Origin: a bacterium
Lineage (GTDB): Bacteria; Bacteroidota; Bacteroidia; Bacteroidales; Muribaculaceae
Assembly: GCA_004563195.1 (NCBI GenBank)
Contig: SFTJ01000006.1
Location: forward strand, 1-64,000
DNA: 64,000 bases
Direction: 5' to 3'
Shown: positions 1 to 8,697 of the stretch, piece by piece
Layout: every line of letters begins with the position of its first letter
Position numbering within the stretch: position 1 is the stretch's first letter
Notes under the pieces: generated by a model
What the model was told of the DNA's origin: nothing
What the model saw: only the letters and a program-made list of their open reading frames with translations
Database searches by the model: none
Made by a program: the position numbers and the translations under genes

Positions 1-313
1 TGCCTTGCAAGCATATTGGATCTGGCTCAGTATCTGCTACCGAAAAGTTCGTTAATCCAGCTACACACTCTTCCTTTGTCGCTCCATATGGATAACGCTT
101 TTCATATAAAGAGAGCATTTGCTCCTCGCAATTATTGCTGTCTGATAAAACTATTTTGAGCCGGGCATACAAAATAGTTTTATCGGACAGCAATAGATTA
201 TTCGCTTCCTAAAATCGGGTGGAATCACCATCATACTCACAGCGAACTATTTCTCCGTTCAGTTCCTCTACTTCTCCAGAGGTCACTTGCTGCAAATATT
301 CATTTGAAGGCAT
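1..313 (-). pseudogene. broken small gene of unknown function, interrupted by a repeat element
   Basis: A frame starts at an ATG at 313 with a good ribosome-binding sequence (GGAGAG about 7 bases upstream, unusual in this window) and encodes 34 residues up to a TAG at 209-211. The same frame then stays open to the window edge, through the inverted-repeat element at 135-193, and continues with residues such as LYEKRYPYGATKEECVAGL. This suggests one longer gene broken by a stop codon and by an inserted element, or two small genes, with a second start at the ATG at 118. I do not recognise the product. It lies directly downstream of the deformylase and shares that gene's codon use, which differs from the chromosome around it. 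Confidence 0.4.
135..193. repeat. 59-bp inverted-repeat element (minimal MITE-like copy)
   Basis: The two arms (TTGCTGTCTGATAAAAC and onward, and its complement ending GTTTTATCGGACAGCAA) pair over about 24 bp with one mismatch around an 11-base loop. TA flanks both ends (133-134 and 194-195), as expected for a TA target duplication. The arms match the terminal repeat of the elements at 998-1054 and 35201-35339. There is no coding capacity for a transposase. It could also fold as an RNA hairpin, but no T-run follows on either strand. Confidence 0.7.
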
Positions 314-364
314 ATTATTCTCTCCTTTTTCTAATTCGAGAACCGGCTTGTGTTGACTATAATT

Positions 365-820
365 CTATATGTCAATTTCTTCAATGGCCTTATCTAAAAA
401 AATCTTTCCATCCAGATGTTCCAATTCATGACAGAAACACTTTGCCATTTCACCTTTGCCGGTTATCACTACTTCTTCACCGTATTCATTCAATGCCTGT
501 ATTGTAACCTCATAAGGTCTGATGGTTTTAGCAAAACGGTCTGGGAAGCTAAGGCAGCCTTCAATACATTCTTGAAGACCATGGCTTTCTAAAATCCGCG
601 GATTTACGAGTTTTAGACGGCAACCGAGAAAATCAATCACAACCAGTCTTTTCAAGATGCCGACCTGATTTGCAGCTATAGCTGCTCCATTATCTGTTTT
701 ATGAAGAGTTTCAAGCATTTCTCCAAGTAAGTTGCGGATTTTATTATCAACCACTTTGACTTCTTCGCATCTGCTTCTTAATACCGGATCATTGCCATAT
801 CTGATTTTTCTTTTTGTCAT
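365..820 (-). CDS. def: peptide deformylase, divergent and probably acquired
   Basis: This 151-residue protein is a peptide deformylase, a metalloenzyme that removes the formyl group from the N-terminal methionine of new proteins. The three family motifs are present: GAAIAANQ at 45-52 (usual form GxGLAAxQ), EGCLS at 87-91, and HELEH at 131-135. Metal ligands are therefore C89, H131 and H135. The first motif and the SFPD after EGCLS are off-consensus. Codon use is rich in AGA, CTT and TTA, whereas neighbouring genes prefer CGC, CTC and ATA, which points to transfer, perhaps from a Firmicute. No Shine-Dalgarno sequence precedes the start. A housekeeping def may exist elsewhere in the genome. 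It is probably catalytically competent. Confidence 0.9.
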   Translation of the reverse strand: MTKRKIRYGNDPVLRSRCEEVKVVDNKIRNLLGEMLETLHKTDNGAAIAANQVGILKRLVVIDFLGCRLKLVNPRILESHGLQECIEGCLSFPDRFAKTIRPYEVTIQALNEYGEEVVITGKGEMAKCFCHELEHLDGKIFLDKAIEEIDI

Positions 821-997
821 TATTTATCTGTTTAATAAAATGAATATATTCTTGATTGGGTACAGGTATAGCTTAATGATTTGCATTGTCTGTATGGGTT
901 ATACCGAAGCCTTCTTAATATATGTTCCATGCATATCTGAGAAATAAATTCAGCATTGTACGTCTTCTTAACAGGCCTGATAAAAACCAAGACTGCA

Positions 998-1054
998 AGG
1001 TGCCAGCCCTGAATTTTTCTGCCCGGCTCAAAAAAGTTTTATCGGACAGCAATA
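998..1054 (+). repeat. right half of the inverted-repeat element
   Basis: Bases 1020-1054 are identical to 35309-35343, and bases 998-1012 are identical to 35287-35301. A few changed bases lie between the two blocks. The copy ends in TTTTATCGGACAGCAA followed by TA, as in the other copies. No matching left end is visible upstream, so this copy is truncated or rearranged. Together with 135-193 it brackets the foreign-looking def segment. Confidence 0.75.
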
Positions 1055-1077
1055 ATTGTTTTTAGATTCTAAAGCAT

Positions 1078-1120
1078 TAATGGGGAGTGTGGATAGAAAT
1101 AATCGCACACATCCCCATTA
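1078..1120 (-). terminator. hairpin downstream of the lpxD-lpxC-lpxA genes
   Basis: TAATGGGGAGTGTG at 1078-1091 pairs with CACACATCCCCATTA at 1106-1120 (one bulged base, 14-base loop). It sits 55 bases past the lpxA stop, where the end of this transcript is expected. The minus-strand bases after it are only moderately T-rich, so termination may be factor-dependent, or the hairpin may protect the 3' end. Confidence 0.45.
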
Positions 1121-1175
1121 AGTGTAGTAGTTATACCTTATTAATATAAATCGAAGTTCAAATCATAAGCGGCAA

Positions 1176-1955
1176 TCAGTTGACAGCTCTAACAATGCCG
1201 CGCGATGAGTTTCGCACAAATTCCACAATGCAATCGCGTTCCGGGCTCGATTCGGTTTCCTCCTCGATGCGTTGAATGGCGTCGCTATTGTTGAGGTCGG
1301 AGAAGTAGATGTAGCGATAAGTTTCTTGTATTCTGCCGAGTTGCTCGGGAGTGAAACCGCGGCGGCGCAATCCCACCACATTGATGCCGATGTAAGTAAT
1401 AGGTTCGCGACCCACCATGGCATAGGGAGGGATGTCCTTATTGACGTGCGAACCGCCTTGAAGCATAATGTGAGGACCGATGTGAGTGAACTGGTGCACC
1501 AAAGTGCCACCACCTATCACGGCAAAATCTTCGATTTCCACTTCGCCGGCTATTTGGCAAGCGTTCGACATTATGACATTGTTGTGCAAAATGCAGTCGT
1601 GAGCCACGTGGCAATAAGCCATGATGAGGCAGTTGTTGCCAATCACGGTTTTACCCTTAGATGCAGTGCCACGGTTGATGGTGGCAAATTCGCGGATGGT
1701 GGTGTTGTCGCCGATGATGGCATAGGTCTGTTCGCCCTTATACTTTAAGTCTTGCGGGTCGCCACCTATAACTGCGCCCGAGTGGATATGGCAGTTTTTG
1801 CCGATGCGGCTGCCCGACAATATGTTGGCGCCACTATCGATAACTGTGCCGTCGCCAATTTCTACATCAGCTTCGATGTAAACGAATGGGCCTATCACCA
1901 CATTTTCGCCGATTTTGGCATCGGGGTGGATGCAAGATAGATTTGAATGTTGCAT
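1176..1955 (-). CDS. lpxA: acyl-ACP--UDP-N-acetylglucosamine O-acyltransferase
   Basis: LpxA performs the first step of lipid A synthesis in the cytoplasm, moving a 3-hydroxyacyl chain from acyl carrier protein to the 3-OH of UDP-GlcNAc. The 259-residue protein has the left-handed beta-helix hexapeptide repeats (IGENVV, IGPFVY, IGDGTV, IGKNCH) over residues 10-185, and an alpha-helical C-terminal tail. H119 in AHDC matches the catalytic histidine of E. coli LpxA. The length is normal for the family. It is the last gene of the lpxD, lpxC-fabZ, lpxA run, starting 33 bases after the lpxC-fabZ stop. Confidence 0.97.
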   Translation of the reverse strand: MQHSNLSCIHPDAKIGENVVIGPFVYIEADVEIGDGTVIDSGANILSGSRIGKNCHIHSGAVIGGDPQDLKYKGEQTYAIIGDNTTIREFATINRGTASKGKTVIGNNCLIMAYCHVAHDCILHNNVIMSNACQIAGEVEIEDFAVIGGGTLVHQFTHIGPHIMLQGGSHVNKDIPPYAMVGREPITYIGINVVGLRRRGFTPEQLGRIQETYRYIYFSDLNNSDAIQRIEEETESSPERDCIVEFVRNSSRGIVRAVN

Positions 1956-1988
1956 TATGATTGTCTGTTGTTGTGTTATGAGGTTGTG

Positions 1989-3371
1989 TTATTTGTTTTT
2001 GATAATCTGAGCCATAAATTCAGCTTCCGACACAATCTTTTCGCCTACGAAAGCATAGCCCTTCATAGAAGCCACGCCACGACGAATCTCGCTCATGAGC
2101 GAAAGGTGGAAGATGAGAGTGTCGCCCGGAACCACTTTCTGACGGAACTTCACATTGTCGATTTTCATGAAGTAGGTAGAATAGCGTTCGGGTTCTTCAA
2201 CGCTGTTGAGCACCAAAAGACCGCCTACCTGCGCCATAGCTTCCACTTGAAGCACGCCCGGCATCACCGGTTCCTGCGGGAAGTGACCGAGGAAGAATGG
2301 CTCGTTCTGAGTGATGTTCTTGATACCCACAATGTGGTTTTCGCCCATTTCGATAATCTTATCTACGAGCAAGAACGGATAGCGGTGAGGAAGACATTCG
2401 CGAATGCGGTTGGCGTCCATTACCGGCTCAAGGTTAGGGTTGTAGATAGGAGCCTGAACATCTTGGCGCTTGATTTCGCGGCGAATCTTCTTCGAGAACA
2501 TGGTGTTGAGGGTGTGGCCCGGCTTGTTGGCAATGATGCGGCCCTTGAGCGGACGGCCGATAAGAGCGATGTCGCCAATCACGTCGAGCAATTTGTGTCG
2601 AGCCGGCTCGTTGTTGAATACGAGAGGCTTGTTGTTGAGATAGCCCAAGTCGCTTACTTCCACGCCTTCGATGCCGATAAGATTAGAAATCTTGTCGAGA
2701 GCTTCCTTGCTCATCGGTTGGTCGTAGATAACGATAGCGTTGTCGAGGTCGCCACCCTTAATGAGGTTTGCATTGAGCAGAGCTTCGATTTCGCGCACAA
2801 ACACGAAAGTGCGGCTGGCTGCTATCTCGCTCTTGAAATTCTTCATCGAGTGGAGCGAAGCAAACTGGTTTTGAAGGATAGCCGAGTCGAATTCTATCAT
2901 GGTGTCGATTGAGAAATCTTCGTCTGGCAGAACGATGAGCGAGCTGCCTGTTTTTTCGTCGATAACCTCAATCTTCTGCTTTACAATATAATAATCTTTT
3001 TCGCTTTCTTGTTCCACGATGCCCACTTCGTCGATTTTTTCGGCATAGTAGATGGCGCTGCCGTCGAGGATAGGAAGTTCGGGAGCATTGAGAGTGATAA
3101 GACAGTTGTCGATGCCGGCAGCATAGAGAGCGGCGAGAGCATGCTCAATGGTGCTGATGCGCATAGTGTTGTTGCCAATCACTGTGCCGCGCACTGTTTC
3201 TACCACATTTTCAGCTACGGCAAGAATGGTGGGTTCGCCTTCAAGGTCAACGCGCTTGAACACATAACCTGTGTTTTCGGGTGCCGGACTAAATGTGGCT
3301 TCTATTTGCAATCCGGTATGAAGACCCTTGCCATTAATTTGGAATGAGTCCTTTAGTGTACACTGTTTCAT
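1989..3371 (-). CDS. lpxC-fabZ: bifunctional UDP-3-O-acyl-GlcNAc deacetylase / 3-hydroxyacyl-ACP dehydratase
   Basis: This is a 460-residue fusion typical of Bacteroidota. Residues 1 to about 305 are LpxC, the zinc-dependent deacetylase that commits sugar to lipid A. STIEHALAAL supplies one zinc ligand, and HKLLDVIGD supplies the other His and Asp. Residues about 313 to 460 are FabZ, which dehydrates 3-hydroxyacyl-ACP in fatty-acid elongation. LPHRYPFLLVDK and GHFPQEPVMPGVLQ hold its active His and Glu. The fusion puts two enzymes that draw on the same 3-hydroxyacyl-ACP pool in one chain. It follows lpxD by 28 bases. Confidence 0.97.
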   Translation of the reverse strand: MKQCTLKDSFQINGKGLHTGLQIEATFSPAPENTGYVFKRVDLEGEPTILAVAENVVETVRGTVIGNNTMRISTIEHALAALYAAGIDNCLITLNAPELPILDGSAIYYAEKIDEVGIVEQESEKDYYIVKQKIEVIDEKTGSSLIVLPDEDFSIDTMIEFDSAILQNQFASLHSMKNFKSEIAASRTFVFVREIEALLNANLIKGGDLDNAIVIYDQPMSKEALDKISNLIGIEGVEVSDLGYLNNKPLVFNNEPARHKLLDVIGDIALIGRPLKGRIIANKPGHTLNTMFSKKIRREIKRQDVQAPIYNPNLEPVMDANRIRECLPHRYPFLLVDKIIEMGENHIVGIKNITQNEPFFLGHFPQEPVMPGVLQVEAMAQVGGLLVLNSVEEPERYSTYFMKIDNVKFRQKVVPGDTLIFHLSLMSEIRRGVASMKGYAFVGEKIVSEAEFMAQIIKNK

Positions 3372-3399
3372 ATCTCTTGAATGGTTTTTTTAAGATTGA

Positions 3400-4425
3400 T
3401 TATTTCGATTCCAATACTTTCTTCAACGCTTTGATGTCGTTTGCCATCTCAGGCAATCGCTTCACATATACTTGTGCGCGGGCAAATTCGAGCGCATTCA
3501 CGGCAGGCGAACCTATTACACGAGCATTTGAGCCTATCGAGTTGGGAATGCCGCTCTGAGCGCCTATGCCGTTATGGTCGCCAATGGTGATGTGGCCTGC
3601 CACGCCCACTTGACCGCCAAACTGGTTGTGGCAACCTATTTTGGTACTACCTGCCACACCCACTTGGGCTGCCATCACTGTACATTCGCCCACTTCCACA
3701 TTGTGAGCTATCTGCACCAAGTTGTCGAGCTTCACGCCGCGCTTTATGTGGGTATTGCCCATTGTGGCGCGGTCGATGGTGGTGTTGGCACCTATTTCCA
3801 CATCGTCGTCGATTACCACATTGCCTATTTGCGATATCTTGATGTAAGAGTCGCCGTTAGGAGCGAAGCCGAAGCCGTCGCTGCCCACCACGCTACCTGC
3901 GTGCAATATGCAGTTTTTGCCTATCTTGCAACCGTGATATATTTTGCAACCGGGGTAGAGGATGGTGTTTTCGCCCACCTCCACATTGTCGCCAATGTAT
4001 ACTTGAGGATAAATCTGAACGCCCTTGCCCAACTTAACGTCCTTGCCAATGTAGGCAAATGCGCCGAGATAGATGTCGTCGGGCAATTCCACGCCTTCGC
4101 TGACAAATGACGGCTGCTCTATGCCGCTCTTGCGCGGGTTGAGCATTTGTTCTGCCATATTGAGGAGTTGTGCCAATGTGGCATAGGGGTCTTCCACTCT
4201 TATTAAAGTGGCTTTTATTTCGTGCTCTGCTACAAAATCGTTGCTGACAAGAACAACCGATGCATCGGTTGTATAGATATAATGAGTATATTTGGGGTTG
4301 GCAAGAAAAGTAAGACTGCCCTCGTGGGCTTCTTCGATTTTAGAGTAAGTGTTTACTACTGCACCGGCGTCACCTTCCACGGTTCCATTTATTAGTGCAG
4401 CTAACTGTCCTGCTGTAAATTTCAT
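3400..4425 (-). CDS. lpxD: UDP-3-O-acylglucosamine N-acyltransferase
   Basis: LpxD adds the second 3-hydroxyacyl chain, N-linked, in lipid A synthesis. I place the start at the ATG at 4425 ([11 protein letters not shown]), giving 341 residues, the usual length. An in-frame ATG at 4458 would add 11 residues unlike any LpxD N terminus. An N-terminal uridine-binding domain (1-100) is followed by hexapeptide repeats ([22 protein letters not shown]) and a C-terminal helix. The catalytic-type histidine lies in [12 protein letters not shown]. It is first in the lpxD, lpxC-fabZ, lpxA operon. Confidence 0.95.
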   Translation of the reverse strand: MKFTAGQLAALINGTVEGDAGAVVNTYSKIEEAHEGSLTFLANPKYTHYIYTTDASVVLVSNDFVAEHEIKATLIRVEDPYATLAQLLNMAEQMLNPRKSGIEQPSFVSEGVELPDDIYLGAFAYIGKDVKLGKGVQIYPQVYIGDNVEVGENTILYPGCKIYHGCKIGKNCILHAGSVVGSDGFGFAPNGDSYIKISQIGNVVIDDDVEIGANTTIDRATMGNTHIKRGVKLDNLVQIAHNVEVGECTVMAAQVGVAGSTKIGCHNQFGGQVGVAGHITIGDHNGIGAQSGIPNSIGSNARVIGSPAVNALEFARAQVYVKRLPEMANDIKALKKVLESK

Positions 4426-4455
4426 TAAACAATGTATTTTTTTGATTAGTGACTG

Positions 4456-4463
4456 CAAAATTA
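4456..4463 (-). promoter_or_regulatory. candidate -7 box for the lpxD operon
   Basis: On the minus strand the sequence is TAATTTTG, which fits the Bacteroidota -7 consensus TAnnTTTG. It lies 30 bases before the lpxD ATG. No clear TTTG -33 element is visible at 19-21 bases, so this rests on one box. Confidence 0.4.
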
Positions 4464-4560
4464 ATAAAAATAAGTGATTTACAGCTAAGAAGGTGCTGTT
4501 ATTATTGCTTAAAAAGGCGAATAAAGTGCATAAAACTCCAAATATAAAGAAAAACAGGCG

Positions 4561-4592
4561 AAAAATAAGCCTCTCCGCGGGTGCGGGGAGGC
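4561..4592 (-). terminator. terminator of the aromatic amino acid operon
   Basis: Bases 4569-4592 form a 10-bp, GC-rich hairpin (GCCTCCCCGC pairing with GCGGAGAGGC, one G-U pair). On the minus strand it is followed by TTATTTTT. It lies 26 bases past the tyrA stop and upstream of the lpxD promoter, so it separates two co-directional operons. Confidence 0.8.
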
Positions 4593-4618
4593 TATATATG
4601 GTGTTAGTGAGAGACGAG

Positions 4619-5392
4619 TTATTTCAGATTGTCGCGAACCTCGTTGAGAAACTGTTTCATGGCATCGCTGTCGCGGCGTTCGATAATCGACTGTAGCACC
4701 GTGAGTTTGTTTTTGATGTTGTCGAGTTGCTCGTTGGTGCGCGGGTTGAAGAGGATTTCTTGCAGCAAGTAGTCGTCCTCCGACATCAGTCCGCGGGCAA
4801 TAGCCATGTGGCGCTTGAATGTGGTGCCGGGAGCGTCCTGGTGCTTCATCACTCCGGCAAACACCAGCGTGCTTGCAAACGGTATCGACAGCGAGAAAGC
4901 TATGGTCTCGTCGTGCTCTTCGAAGGTGTATTCGAAGATGTTGAGATGAAGCTGGCTGTAAAGGTCTTTGAAAAACACCTTGCCGAGATGGTCGCTTTCG
5001 CTGATGATTATGGCGTTCTCGCTCGATAGATTGCTGAGTGAAGCAAACGTTGGGCCGAACATGGGGTGAGTGCTCACAAACGGGTGATTACATTCGGCAT
5101 AGAATTCGGGCAAACCGTTTTTCACCGAAGCAATGTCTGAAATAATGCATTTCTCCGGCAGGTAGGGGAGTACCTTTTTGAAAGCGTCGATGGTGTATTT
5201 CACCGTCACGGCATTGATGAGCAGTTCGGGCTCGAAGTCGCGTATTTCTTCGTAGGTGGTGAGTCGTTGAGTGTTGAAGGTGAAGCGCAATTTTTGGATG
5301 TCGGTGTCGAAAATCGCCACTTCGTGGTTGAAACTCAACACATCGCAGAAGAACGAACCCATCTTGCCTGCGCCTAATATCAATATTTTCAT
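4619..5392 (-). CDS. tyrA: prephenate dehydrogenase
   Basis: This 257-residue protein should convert prephenate to 4-hydroxyphenylpyruvate, the tyrosine branch. A Rossmann NAD(P)-binding motif GAGKMGSFF opens the protein, and [12 protein letters not shown] holds the conserved active-site histidine. A helical dimerisation domain follows. It is compact, without an ACT or chorismate mutase domain; the mutase is fused to the DAHP synthase next door. It is the last gene of the pheA operon, 81 bases after that synthase, with a terminator just beyond it. An arogenate substrate cannot be excluded from sequence. Confidence 0.9.
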   Translation of the reverse strand: MKILILGAGKMGSFFCDVLSFNHEVAIFDTDIQKLRFTFNTQRLTTYEEIRDFEPELLINAVTVKYTIDAFKKVLPYLPEKCIISDIASVKNGLPEFYAECNHPFVSTHPMFGPTFASLSNLSSENAIIISESDHLGKVFFKDLYSQLHLNIFEYTFEEHDETIAFSLSIPFASTLVFAGVMKHQDAPGTTFKRHMAIARGLMSEDDYLLQEILFNPRTNEQLDNIKNKLTVLQSIIERRDSDAMKQFLNEVRDNLK

Positions 5393-5473
5393 TGTTTTAT
5401 TTTTGATGATAAAAATTTTACAATAAGTGTGCCCGAAAAAGCGAGGTGGAGAGATCCGGGCATGGCAGTAGGC

Positions 5474-6550
5474 TTATCGGGCTCGATTGTTGAGCACCTC
5501 AATTTGCTGACGCACCGATTCGCCGTGAATTGCCTCAAGCACTTCCTTCATGAAATCGGAACTCATGCCCATTTCCACAGCCAGCGCTATGCGGTTGTTG
5601 AGGATGTCGTCGTAGCGAGCGGCTTGCACCACAGGCATGCTGTGCTCCTTTTTGTATTGACCGATTTCGCGCGACACACGCATACGCTTGTTGAGCACCT
5701 CGAGCAGTTCGTTGTCGAGTTGGTCGATTTGCTGACGCAAGAGGGTGAGGTTTTCGGTGGTTTGAGTGGTTTCGCGTATCACGAGTGTATTGAGAATAAA
5801 GTTGAGAACATCGGGTGTAACTTGTTGGCTTTTGTCGCTCCAAGCGCAATCAGGGTCGCAGTGCGATTCTACAATAAGTCCGTCGAACCCCATATCCATG
5901 GCTTGCTGCGAAAGCGGAGCCACGAGTTCTCGTTTGCCGCCAATGTGCGAAGGGTCGCAGAAGATTTGCAGAATAGGAATGCGGCGGCGAAGTTCGATAG
6001 GAATGTGCCACTGCGGGAGGTTGCGATAGAGGTGCTTGCCATAGGTGCTGAAACCGCGATGAATGGCACCGAGGTGACGCACGCCGGCGTTATAGATGCG
6101 CTGAAGGGCGCCAATCCAGAGCTCTATGTCGGGGTTAACCGGGTTTTTTACGAGCACATTCACGTCGGGGTGACCTTCGAGAGCGTCGGCTATTTCCTGC
6201 ATGGCAAATGGGTTGGCCGAAGTGCGAGCGCCTATCCAAAGCACATCGATTCCGGCTTTGAGGGCAGCTTCAACGTGAGCCTTATTGGCAACTTCGGTGG
6301 CTACAGCCATACCGGTTTCGGCTTTCACGCGCTTGAGCCATTCCAATCCTTCTTCGCCCACGCCTTCAAAGCCGCCCGGCTTGGTGCGTGGCTTCCAGAT
6401 GCCTGCGCGATATATTTTCACACCGCACGCAGCAAGTTGCTTGGCGGTCGACAACACTTGTTCTTCGGTTTCGGCACTGCACGGGCCGGCTATTACTATA
6501 GGTTTCTTATTGTCGAGACCTTCTATGGCTATTGGCTTTAGATCTTCCAT
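5474..6550 (-). CDS. bifunctional 3-deoxy-7-phosphoheptulonate synthase / chorismate mutase
   Basis: The 358-residue protein joins the first step of the shikimate pathway to the branch point of Phe/Tyr synthesis. Residues 1 to about 250 are a DAHP synthase of the short KDO8PS-like type (VIAGPCSAETEEQV, GIWKPRTKPGGFEG, LIVESHCDPDCAWSD). Residues about 265-350 are an AroQ-type chorismate mutase (LLRQQIDQLDNELLEVLNKR). In related fusions the mutase domain also mediates feedback control of the synthase by prephenate; whether that holds here is inference. It starts 25 bases after the aminotransferase. Common names are aroA(Q) or aroF/pheB. Confidence 0.94.
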   Translation of the reverse strand: MEDLKPIAIEGLDNKKPIVIAGPCSAETEEQVLSTAKQLAACGVKIYRAGIWKPRTKPGGFEGVGEEGLEWLKRVKAETGMAVATEVANKAHVEAALKAGIDVLWIGARTSANPFAMQEIADALEGHPDVNVLVKNPVNPDIELWIGALQRIYNAGVRHLGAIHRGFSTYGKHLYRNLPQWHIPIELRRRIPILQIFCDPSHIGGKRELVAPLSQQAMDMGFDGLIVESHCDPDCAWSDKSQQVTPDVLNFILNTLVIRETTQTTENLTLLRQQIDQLDNELLEVLNKRMRVSREIGQYKKEHSMPVVQAARYDDILNNRIALAVEMGMSSDFMKEVLEAIHGESVRQQIEVLNNRAR

Positions 6551-6575
6551 AATTAGTGCTTTTTATGATTGTTTT

Positions 6576-7760
6576 TTATTTTGTGTTCATTAATTTTTTA
6601 ATACGCTGTAGCGCTTCGAGCATTTTCTCGTTGGTGGCGCAGAGCGAGATGCGGATATATCGGTTGCCGTTGGAACCGAAAATAAATCCCGGAGTGAGGA
6701 ATACGCCGGCTTCGTAGAGAATGCGGTCGGCGAGTTGTTCCGAGCCTTCGTATTGGTCGGGGATTCGTCCCCAAAGGAACAAACCACGCTGGGCAGGGTC
6801 GAAATGGCAACCGAGGGCGCGCATTATGTCTTCGGCTATGAGTCGGCGCGAGGCATAAGTCTTATTCACATCGTCGTACCACTCTTTGTTACATTCGAGA
6901 GCCTTGCTCGCTGCCAACATCAAGGGCTTGAACTGACCGGAATCGATATTCGACTTCACTTTCAGAATCCACTGAATGAATTGAGGATTGGCGGCAATCA
7001 TACCCACGCGCCATCCCGGCATATTGTGCGACTTCGACAGCGAATTCATCTCTATGGCTATGTCCTTGGCACCCGGAATGCTGAGGATGCTCAGCGGTTT
7101 GTCGTTAAGAATGAAACTATAAGGGTTGTCGTTGACAATCACTATGTTGTGGCGCTTGCCGAAATCTACCAATCGGGCAAAAAGGCTTTGCGAAGCGCAT
7201 TTGCCGGTGGGCATGTGCGGATAGTTGACCCACATCAATTTGATTCGTTCGAGAGGCAAGCGTTCGAGGGCATCGAAATCGGGTTCCCAACCGCCTTCTT
7301 CGGTGAGGTCGTAGGTGAAAATCTCAGCCTCGGCGAGTCGGCTCACCGATGTGTAGGTGGGATAGCCGGGATTTGGCACCAACACGCCGTCGCCGGGATT
7401 GACGAAGGTGAGCGTGGTGTGCAAAATGCCTTCCTTCGAACCGATAAGAGGCTGAATTTCGGTGGCAGGGTCGAGGTCGACATCGTAGTTGGCCTTATAC
7501 CAACGGGCAAACGCCTGACGCAACTGTGGCAGACCCACATATGGTTGATAGCCGTGCGCATCGGGCTTCGAAGCCTCGGTGCATAGGGTGTTGATAACCT
7601 CGGGGTGCGGCGGACGGTCGGGGCCACCTATGCCAAGTGAAATGATGTTGTGGCCTTCGGCATTGAGCCGAGCCACCTCGCGCAGTTTGGTGGAGAAATA
7701 ATATTCTTTAATCGAAGCCACGCGATTGGCAGGAGTAATATTAGTCGTTAAATTCTTCAT
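6576..7760 (-). CDS. PLP-dependent class I/II aminotransferase of the aromatic pathway
   Basis: A fold-type I aminotransferase of 394 residues from the ATG at 7760 (MKNLTTNITPANRVAS), overlapping the pheA stop by 20 bases. A longer in-frame start at 7784 is less likely. SLSKSHNMPGWRVG carries the PLP-binding lysine, and NPGYPTYTS, NDNPYSF and the C-terminal RISLC region fit the family. Its position between pheA and the DAHP synthase/chorismate mutase suggests it transaminates phenylpyruvate and 4-hydroxyphenylpyruvate to Phe and Tyr. That substrate is inferred from context; relatives are often annotated as aspartate or LL-diaminopimelate aminotransferases. Confidence 0.92.
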   Translation of the reverse strand: MKNLTTNITPANRVASIKEYYFSTKLREVARLNAEGHNIISLGIGGPDRPPHPEVINTLCTEASKPDAHGYQPYVGLPQLRQAFARWYKANYDVDLDPATEIQPLIGSKEGILHTTLTFVNPGDGVLVPNPGYPTYTSVSRLAEAEIFTYDLTEEGGWEPDFDALERLPLERIKLMWVNYPHMPTGKCASQSLFARLVDFGKRHNIVIVNDNPYSFILNDKPLSILSIPGAKDIAIEMNSLSKSHNMPGWRVGMIAANPQFIQWILKVKSNIDSGQFKPLMLAASKALECNKEWYDDVNKTYASRRLIAEDIMRALGCHFDPAQRGLFLWGRIPDQYEGSEQLADRILYEAGVFLTPGFIFGSNGNRYIRISLCATNEKMLEALQRIKKLMNTK

Positions 7761-8577
7761 ATTCACCAAGAATTTTAAAGTCATTAATAAGAGGTCGAAC
7801 GGCGTCGATCGACTGTAGGTAGCGAGTGTAGTTCTCGAAAGTGAGGTTGATGTAGAATCGGTATTCCCATTCGTGACCTATGATAGGCAGAGATTGAATC
7901 TTGGTAAGGTTAAGGTCATAGAACGAGAAAATAGTAAGCACTTTCGAGAGGCTGCCGTGTTCGTGTGGGAGAGTGAAAGCCAACGAAGCCTTGTTGATGT
8001 TACGCCCCACTTTTAGGGCATCGGCTTGCGAAGGGTTGGCAATGATGAGAAATCGAGTGAAATTGCGTTTGTTGGTCTGAATATCCTCGGCGAGCACCTC
8101 GAGTCCGTAGAGTTGTGCGGCGTAGGTGCCGCAGATGGCGGCGTGGTTAAGCAGTTGTGCATCGGCTATCTGCTTGGCACATCCGGCAGTGTCGTAGCCT
8201 TCAACCATCTTCATAGCCGGGTGTTTCTGCAAAAATTCCTCGCACTGCATAAGTGCAATGGGGTGAGAAGTAACTTCGGTGATGTCGGCGATGGTCTGTC
8301 CCGGCAAGGCAACCAGCGATTGCGAGATGTATTTTTTGTATTCGCCTATTATGGTCAAGTCGCTCTGTCGAAGCAATTCGTGATTTTGTAGCAGGCTGCC
8401 CGCGATGGTATTCTCGATGGCAAGTGTGCCTATGAGCGAAGGGTCGCTTTTGAGCACCGAGAACATCTCCTGAAAGGTGTCGCAGGCTATGGTTTCGATT
8501 TCTTCGCCATCGAAATACTCGTGTGCTGCGGCATCGTGGAAACATCCGGCTACGCCTTGTATTGTCACTCGTTTCAT
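7741..8577 (-). CDS. pheA: prephenate dehydratase
   Basis: The 278-residue enzyme turns prephenate into phenylpyruvate. Residues 1-180 are the dehydratase domain, ending in KRNFTRFLII with the conserved Thr-Arg-Phe. Residues about 195-275 are an ACT regulatory domain (HEHGSLSKVLTIFSFYDLNLTKIQS). The usual ESRP effector-binding motif reads QSLP here, so phenylalanine feedback may be altered. No chorismate mutase is fused. It is the first structural gene of the aromatic operon and lies directly downstream of a Phe/Tyr leader peptide and attenuator hairpin, so transcription should respond to charged tRNA-Phe/Tyr. Confidence 0.95.
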   Translation of the reverse strand: MKRVTIQGVAGCFHDAAAHEYFDGEEIETIACDTFQEMFSVLKSDPSLIGTLAIENTIAGSLLQNHELLRQSDLTIIGEYKKYISQSLVALPGQTIADITEVTSHPIALMQCEEFLQKHPAMKMVEGYDTAGCAKQIADAQLLNHAAICGTYAAQLYGLEVLAEDIQTNKRNFTRFLIIANPSQADALKVGRNINKASLAFTLPHEHGSLSKVLTIFSFYDLNLTKIQSLPIIGHEWEYRFYINLTFENYTRYLQSIDAVRPLINDFKILGEYEEFND

Positions 8578-8610
8578 CAGTTGATATAGGTTTTGGTGGT
8601 TTGTAGTTAT

Positions 8611-8643
8611 TAAAAAATCCCGCTCACTTGCTGTGGCGGGATT
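8611..8643 (-). terminator. attenuator terminator in the pheA leader
   Basis: On the minus strand AATCCCGC (8643-8636) pairs with GCGGGATT (8623-8616) around a 12-base loop, followed by six T. This is an intrinsic terminator, yet it lies upstream of pheA, 33 bases before its start codon, and downstream of the leader peptide stop. That placement marks it as an attenuator rather than the end of an operon: nothing else is transcribed into it from the minus strand. Confidence 0.85.
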
Positions 8644-8696
8644 ATATAATGTTAATCATTCTATCAAAAAAAGCATATATACATATAAGCCCCGCC
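8635..8696 (-). promoter_or_regulatory. predicted antiterminator pairing in the pheA leader RNA
   Basis: GGCGGGG on the minus strand (8696-8690) begins one base after the leader stop codon and can pair with CCCGCC (8640-8635), the ascending arm of the terminator. This gives six G-C pairs plus one G-U. A ribosome finishing at the UAA would cover GGCGGGG and let the terminator form. A ribosome stalled on the aromatic codons would leave it free to block the terminator. The fold is drawn by eye; no energy was computed. Confidence 0.7.
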
Positions 8697-8697
8697 T

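Larger units (their letters stand above)
821..1175. other. intergenic stretch between def and lpxA
   Basis: No gene could be supported in these 355 bases. It holds the upstream region of def on the minus strand, a partial copy of the inverted-repeat element (998-1054), and a hairpin downstream of lpxA (1078-1120). Several short minus-strand frames between 821 and 990 look like decayed coding sequence but are too short to identify. Confidence 0.6.

Noticed and set aside
135..1054. The recurring repeats as a CRISPR array
   Set aside because: The copies are few, differ in length, are in inverted arrangement and are not regularly spaced; no cas genes are present.
1947..2912. A long plus-strand open frame antisense to lpxC-fabZ (and similar long antisense frames throughout)
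   Set aside because: These arise from the strong codon bias of the true genes; the opposite strands hold complete, recognised proteins with motifs.
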